NCBI GenBank assembly: GCA_942492905.1
Contig: OW818657.1
Location: 1,364,001-1,428,000, forward strand
Direction of reading: 5' to 3'
Origin: CAIZWU01 sp942492905
Lineage (GTDB): Bacteria; Verrucomicrobiota; Verrucomicrobiia; Verrucomicrobiales; V1-33
Length of the DNA: 64,000 bases
Position numbers and translations under genes: made by a program. This document shows, one piece after another, positions 60,516-64,000 of the stretch. The notes below the pieces were generated by a model. That model saw only the letters and a list, made by a program, of their open reading frames with translations, did no database searches and was not told the origin of the DNA. The first letter of the stretch is position 1. Every line of letters begins with the position of its first letter.

Positions 60516-62204
60516 TCAGCCTTTGGCCTGCGCCTTGGCCCAGGTGTCCTTCAGGGTCACGGTGCGGTTCAGGACGGGCTTGCCGGGTTGGCTGTGTTTG
60601 GTGTCCTGACAGAAGTAGCCGAGGCGTTCAAATTGGAAAGTGCCGGAGCTGGTGAGCGCGGCGGGTTCAACATGGGCATGAGGCAGGATGTCCAGTGATC
60701 CCGGATTCAGGGTGCTGGTCCAGTCGGTGCCGTCGGGGATGTCGCTCGGATCGGGTACCGTGAGAAGGCGGTCGTAGAGGCGGACCTCGGCGGGCACGGC
60801 GTGGGCGGCACTCAGCCAATGGATCACCGCAGTGCCTTTCTTAGGCTTGCTGTTGCGGCTTTCGGGATCGTAGGGGCCGCGGAGTTCGACTACCTGGCCG
60901 GCATCGTCCTTGATGATTTCCTCACAGGTCACATTGTAGCCATGGCGCAGGCGGGCGGTGCGTCCGGGGGCGAGGCGGAAGTAGCCGGGAGCCGGTTCCT
61001 CCATGAAGTCGTCCTGTTCAATGAGCAGTTCCCCAGTGAAGGGAATCAGGCGGGAGCCGGCTTCCGGATCGGCGGGATTGTTGGCGGCTTCCAAGGGCTC
61101 CACCTGTCCGGCAGGCCAGTTGGTGATGGTGAATTTCAGCGGACGCAGCACCCCGAGGAAGCGGGGGGCAGTTTTGTTCAGATCCTCGCGCACCGCTGCT
61201 TCGAGAAGGCCCATGTCGGTGACGCTGTTGTATTTCGTGACGCCGATGTGGTGGCAGAAGCTGCGGATGCCGGAAGGCGTGTAACCCCGGCGGCGCAGTC
61301 CGGAGATAGTGGGCATGCGGGGGTCATCCCAGCCGTCCACGAGGCCTTTTTCCACCAGCTCCAGCAGCTTGCGCTTGCTCATCACGGTGTAAGTCAGATT
61401 GAGCCGGGAAAATTCAATCTGGCGTGGGTGGCAAGGGGCGCTGACGTGGTCGATCAGCCAATCGTAAAGCGGGCGATGGGCTTCAAATTCAAGGGTGCAG
61501 ATGCTGTGGGTGATGCCTTCCAAGGCATCGGAATACCCATGGGCCATGTCATAGGTCGGGTAAATGCACCATTTGTCGCCGGTCCGGTCATGCGGAACCT
61601 TCTTGATCCGGTAGATCACCGGGTCGCGCAGGTTCATGTTGGGCGACGCCATATCGATCTTCGCCCGCAGGGTGCGGGAACCGTCCAGGAATTCCCCGGC
61701 CCGCATCCGGGCGAAAAGATCGAGATTTTCCTCCGGCGTCCGGGTGCGGTAAGGGCTGTTGGTGCCGGGTTCGGTCAAGGTGCCGCGGGTGGCGCGGACT
61801 TCCTCCACGGGCAAATCACAGATGTAGGCGAGCCCTTTGGCGATCAATTCGAGCGCAAATCCGTGAATCTGGTCAAAGTAGTCGCTGGCATGGAAAAGAT
61901 GGGTGCCCCAGTCGAAGCCGAGCCAGTGCACGTCTTCCTGGATGCTCTCCACATATTCAATGTCTTCTTTGGCGGGGTTGGTGTCATCGAAGCGTAGATG
62001 GCAGCGGGAGCCGGGATGCTCCTGGGCGATTCCAAAATTCAGGCAGATGGATTTGGCGTGGCCGATGTGCAGGTAGCCATTCGGTTCCGGGGGGAAACGC
62101 GTGACAATGGCGGGGTGCTTGCCGGAGCGCAGATCTTCCTGTGCGATCTCGCGGATAAAATCGAGGGATTCGGCGGCGGTGGCATCGGGGGCAGGGTGGG
62201 ACAT
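60516..62204 (-). CDS. glnS: glutaminyl-tRNA synthetase
   Basis: 562 residues from the ATG at 62204. Class I synthetase that charges tRNA-Gln directly. N-terminal motif FPPEPNGYLHIGHAKSICLN with HIGH at 46-49, RFDDTNPAKEDIEYVESIQE, IYPTYDMAHGYSDALEGITH, HRPLYDWLIDHV, and the KMSKS-like VMSKRKLLELV near 275. The C-terminal beta-barrel domain reads the anticodon (ELLIEQDDFMEEPAPGYFRL, DRLLTVPDPSD). Size and motifs match bacterial GlnRS of the type found in gamma-proteobacteria. Both tRNA-Gln genes are at 8.45-8.62 kb. Confidence 0.97.
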   Translation of the reverse strand: MSHPAPDATAAESLDFIREIAQEDLRSGKHPAIVTRFPPEPNGYLHIGHAKSICLNFGIAQEHPGSRCHLRFDDTNPAKEDIEYVESIQEDVHWLGFDWGTHLFHASDYFDQIHGFALELIAKGLAYICDLPVEEVRATRGTLTEPGTNSPYRTRTPEENLDLFARMRAGEFLDGSRTLRAKIDMASPNMNLRDPVIYRIKKVPHDRTGDKWCIYPTYDMAHGYSDALEGITHSICTLEFEAHRPLYDWLIDHVSAPCHPRQIEFSRLNLTYTVMSKRKLLELVEKGLVDGWDDPRMPTISGLRRRGYTPSGIRSFCHHIGVTKYNSVTDMGLLEAAVREDLNKTAPRFLGVLRPLKFTITNWPAGQVEPLEAANNPADPEAGSRLIPFTGELLIEQDDFMEEPAPGYFRLAPGRTARLRHGYNVTCEEIIKDDAGQVVELRGPYDPESRNSKPKKGTAVIHWLSAAHAVPAEVRLYDRLLTVPDPSDIPDGTDWTSTLNPGSLDILPHAHVEPAALTSSGTFQFERLGYFCQDTKHSQPGKPVLNRTVTLKDTWAKAQAKG

Positions 62205-62329
62205 GGCGGGAAACCTCACCCTTCCAGTGCGAAGCGCCCGGCGGCAAAAGGAAAATGCGGGGTAGCGGGACCGGTTACATCCCTTGCCTTAAGACCTTTT
62301 ATTACGCTGAGCCCCGAAAAGTGGATTTT

Positions 62330-62457
62330 ACCGCAGAGGCGCAGAGGACGCAGAGACGATAAGGGGACGGATGGAGGCCAACGAAGCCAGCTTGTTGGGC
62401 CTGCCCACTGCTCAATCTCCGCGTTCTCTGCGCCTCTGCGCCTCTGCGGTTTTTTTG
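62330..62457. repeat. imperfect palindromic element with GCAGAGGCGCAGAG arms
   Basis: Left arm ACCGCAGAGGCGCAGAGG then CGCAGAG (62330-62356) is complementary, with one bulged base, to the right arm at 62423-62450 (CTCTGCGCCTCTGCGCC and TCTGCGGT). About 65 bp separate them, and seven T follow. RNA from either strand would fold into a long hairpin. Arms built on the CCGCAGAGGCGCAGAG theme recur as dispersed non-coding repeats in various bacteria, often misannotated as small ORFs; a MITE-like or REP-like origin is likely. The T-run means it could also terminate transcription in the plus direction. Confidence 0.75.
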
Positions 62458-62618
62458 GTCTGTCCAGCCAGTCGGCTTCGGAGTGCGCCATAGGATGAGG
62501 ATGCATTCATTTCTGGAAAATCTGGTATTTTTAAAGCGTAAAAAGCATTAAATTCCGCCAAAAATCCCCTAAAAGCACATCGCGGTGTGATTTATTTACA
62601 ATAATTATGAAAATTATC

Positions 62619-62647
62619 TTGAAAATAGATTTCGAATGAGTTAAGTT
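62619..62647 (+). promoter_or_regulatory. candidate promoter of the first prepilin-like gene
   Basis: TTGAAA at 62619-62624 and TAAGTT at 62642-62647 are separated by 17 bases within an AT-rich stretch, ending 44 bp before the start codon. The -35 box is close to the sigma-70 consensus and the -10 box is weak. Not verified. Confidence 0.35.
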
Positions 62648-62691
62648 CACAGCGTCCACAAGGACCATACCAACTAAACAGACCAAAAAAA

Positions 62692-63084
62692 ATGAAAAAT
62701 CTGATCAAAACCAAAGCTAAAAAAGGATTCTCCCTCGTTGAATTGCTCGTCGTGATCGCCGTCATCGGCGTGATCGCCGCCATCGCGATTCCTGCGATGT
62801 CCGGGATCTTCGGCAAGAGCGAAGCCGCCAAGGCCCGCCGCAATGCCCAGAGCATCGTGTCCACCTTCAACTCCGCCCGTGCTGCCGGTAACACCGCCAG
62901 CTACACTGACGCCGCTACCGCGATCACCGCCGTGACCTCGACGGCTGGTCTGGCTGGAGCTGGTGCCTTCGCAGGCAGCCAATTCTCTGCTCCCATGAGC
63001 AGCACTGAATCCACCGCCGCTGCGACTGGCATTGGTTTGTCCGGCACCGATGGCAACTCCGTCATGACCCTGACCGCCAACTAA
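62692..63084 (+). CDS. type IV prepilin-like / pseudopilin protein
   Basis: 130 residues. Short basic leader (MKNLIKTKAKK) then GFSLVELLVVIAVIGVIA, the class III prepilin signal cut between Gly and Phe by a PilD-type peptidase, with Glu at position 5 of the mature form. The mature protein is only about 118 residues with a small, Ala/Thr-rich, Cys-free C-terminal part (SAGAFAGSQF-type residues). This is much shorter than typical major pilins and resembles minor or pseudopilins, or the short prepilin-N-methylation-domain proteins abundant in verrucomicrobia. No assembly genes are adjacent. A terminator follows. Confidence 0.85.
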   Translation: MKNLIKTKAKKGFSLVELLVVIAVIGVIAAIAIPAMSGIFGKSEAAKARRNAQSIVSTFNSARAAGNTASYTDAATAITAVTSTAGLAGAGAFAGSQFSAPMSSTESTAAATGIGLSGTDGNSVMTLTAN

Positions 63085-63101
63085 GATTCTACAAATCTCG
63101 G

Positions 63102-63134
63102 CCCCCGACGGATTTTCCGTCGGGGGTTTTTTTT
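63102..63134 (+). terminator. rho-independent terminator of the first prepilin-like gene
   Basis: Perfect 11-bp stem CCCCCGACGGA at 63102-63112 and TCCGTCGGGGG at 63116-63126, loop TTT, followed by eight T. It begins 17 bp after the stop codon. Confidence 0.95.
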
Positions 63135-63365
63135 AAACACAGCCGGAAAACAGGTAATAACATGAAATGAGACCATGGGCCGGGAGCTCACTGTGGAACT
63201 CACACCCCTGAGATTCCAGCTCCTGATGGTTCGGGATGATCCCGGCAAGGCAACGCGCCGGGCTTCTGACGGTTCCATCCATCGGATGGTGGCGCCTTGA
63301 TCACTACCAAAAGAACGGCTGAATGTTGTATTGTCCAATTTGCTTTGAACTCATCCCCAGTGAAA

Positions 63366-63773
63366 ATGAGAACACTTCAAAAAGATAGCAAATCCACCGC
63401 AGTCAGGGGTTTTTCCCTCGTGGAACTGCTCGTGGTGATTGCGGTGATCGGTGTGATCGCCGCCATTGCGATTCCGGCGTTGTCCGGAATTTATGGGACC
63501 AGCAACCGGGCCAAGGTCCGCCAGAACGCCCAATCGCTGGCATCCATGTTCGCCAGTGCCCGGGCCAGTGGGGCAACGTTTGCCTCCTACGACAAGGATA
63601 CCGTGATTGATGCCCTGACCAGTCCGTCAGGGGTCAGCGGAAAGGGTAAATTGTCTACGGTCGTTTTCAAACTGCCGATGGACGCCGTGGAAGCCGCCGC
63701 CGTGAAAAATTCCACCAACCTTGAGAGCGATGGCTCCGGGGAAGATTTCCGCCTTATTTTCACAGGCCCATAA
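63366..63773 (+). CDS. second type IV prepilin-like / pseudopilin protein
   Basis: 135 residues from the ATG at 63366; the in-frame TTG at 63297 would place a long, atypical leader ahead of the prepilin signal. Leader MRTLQKDSKSTAVR then GFSLVELLVVIAVIGVIA, identical in its core to the upstream gene, and the next residues (AIAIPALSGIYG) also match closely; after about 55 residues the two diverge (NAQSLASMFASARASGATFA here). C-terminal part GSGEDFRLIFTGP. It follows the first gene after a terminator and 280 bp, so it has its own promoter. Probably a duplicate with a different surface part. Confidence 0.85.
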   Translation: MRTLQKDSKSTAVRGFSLVELLVVIAVIGVIAAIAIPALSGIYGTSNRAKVRQNAQSLASMFASARASGATFASYDKDTVIDALTSPSGVSGKGKLSTVVFKLPMDAVEAAAVKNSTNLESDGSGEDFRLIFTGP

Positions 63774-63810
63774 GCGCCAAAGCAGCCTCGCTGGTGGCCG
63801 CACTGTTTCC

Positions 63811-63848
63811 GTCTTCACGGAAATTCCCTTTGGAGAATCGGTGAAGAC
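63811..63848. repeat. short inverted repeat downstream of the second prepilin-like gene
   Basis: GTCTTCAC at 63811-63818 and its perfect complement GTGAAGAC at 63841-63848, spaced by 22 bases. No T-run follows, so a terminator role is doubtful. The surrounding 63774-63953 holds no gene. Confidence 0.3.
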
Positions 63849-63953
63849 AAGCCGATTTCAGGTGAGTCAGGGAACTCTTGGTTCTTGATGACATGTGGCT
63901 TTATGGCGTGATTGCGGATGGGTCCATCCCGGTCGTAATCTAAAATCCGGACC

Positions 63954-64000
63954 ATGGCCCAGTCCCCTCCTGCCAGCATCGGCGGCGGAGGGCTCTTTCT
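63954..64000 (+). CDS. possible start of a further gene, cut by the window end
   Basis: An ATG at 63954 opens a frame reading MAQSPPASIGGGGLF with no stop before the window end. Only 15 codons are visible, so this may be real or chance. No product can be named. Confidence 0.35.
   Translation, partial: MAQSPPASIGGGGLF

Larger units (their letters stand above)
62205..62691. other. 487-bp gene-free region between glnS and the first prepilin-like gene
   Basis: No convincing gene is present. It contains the palindromic repeat at 62330-62457 and, from about 62510 on, an AT-rich stretch quite unlike the rest of the window, which leads into the prepilin-like gene and holds its likely promoter. Confidence 0.6.

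Noticed and set aside
62216..62506. ORFs over the GCAGAGGCGCAGAG palindrome (96 residues minus, 166 residues plus)
   Set aside because: They are translations of a non-coding palindromic repeat; similar pseudo-proteins arise wherever the element occurs.
1..64000. CRISPR arrays, rRNA genes, insertion sequences, prophage or integrase genes
   Set aside because: None found: no regularly spaced direct repeats outside the coding 105-bp array, no transposase or integrase motif, and no rRNA-like stretch.

Overview
This 64 kb window of high-GC DNA looks like a chromosomal segment from a member of the Verrucomicrobiota (possibly the Verrucomicrobiales), judged from gene content only. Pointers are a DUF1800/DUF1501 pair, PEP-CTERM proteins with the short VPEP-hydrophobic-RRR tail, large secreted proteins with PA14, thrombospondin-3 and PPC domains, short prepilin-like proteins starting GFSLVELLVVIAVIGV, a DUF6600 lipoprotein, and glutaminyl-tRNA synthetase beside ordinary Gram-negative envelope genes. 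Shine-Dalgarno sequences are often weak or absent, so several starts are judgement calls.

Layout. 1-8.4 kb (minus strand): DUF1501 (cut by the window edge), DUF1800 and a small membrane protein in one operon; a 1376-residue multidomain secreted protein; a tandem-domain universal stress protein; rlmH. 8.45-8.62 kb: two tRNA-Gln genes (UUG and CUG anticodons), both with encoded CCA. 8.6-20.2 kb: an SRPBCC protein, GT9 and GT4 glycosyltransferases, a DUF6600 lipoprotein with a 105-bp tandem repeat tail, a ThuA/GATase-like secreted protein, an M1 aminopeptidase fused to HEAT repeats, proA and a Uma2-family protein. 20.2-28.0 kb: tsaD, a CtpA-type S41 protease, an MsbA-like ABC exporter, an OafA-type acyltransferase, and ilvC with ilvN. 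28.2-32.1 kb: a LamG PEP-CTERM protein, a 51-residue remnant of a LuxR-type regulator, then an unusual minus-strand cluster: a 66-residue membrane peptide, a Tes/MJ0619-like radical SAM enzyme and an Lgt paralogue lacking canonical active-site residues. 32.3-38.1 kb: a DUF937 protein, a methyltransferase, ispE and two tandem paralogous membrane proteins. 38.1-48.0 kb (minus): pbpC, glnD, a GT39-like membrane protein, an NtrC-type regulator, a secreted protein and a monothiol glutaredoxin-like protein. 48.1-53.3 kb (plus): rfbD-like, rpmB, a 66-residue conserved-looking small protein, asd, a DUF4394 PEP-CTERM protein and an RlmI-like methyltransferase. 53.3-58.3 kb: a sulfotransferase-like gene and three GT2 glycosyltransferases, the three GT2 genes overlapping. 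58.3-62.2 kb (minus): a lipoprotein, a PQQ-type beta-propeller protein and glnS. 62.2-64 kb: a palindromic repeat, two short prepilin-like genes and the start of a further gene.

Functional picture. Most of the window is housekeeping (rRNA/tRNA modification, branched-chain, proline and aspartate-family amino acids, isoprenoids, murein) interleaved with envelope and surface-glycan functions. The most unusual locus is 29.4-31.7 kb: a three-gene unit combining a radical SAM enzyme of the family that includes archaeal tetraether synthase with a catalytically divergent Lgt-like membrane protein. I propose it as a candidate lipid- or lipoprotein-modifying system; this is inference from family membership and gene order. 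Second-tier oddities are a membrane protein with an N-terminal transposase-type HTH, the LuxR remnant, the repeat-expanded lipoprotein and the paired short prepilins.
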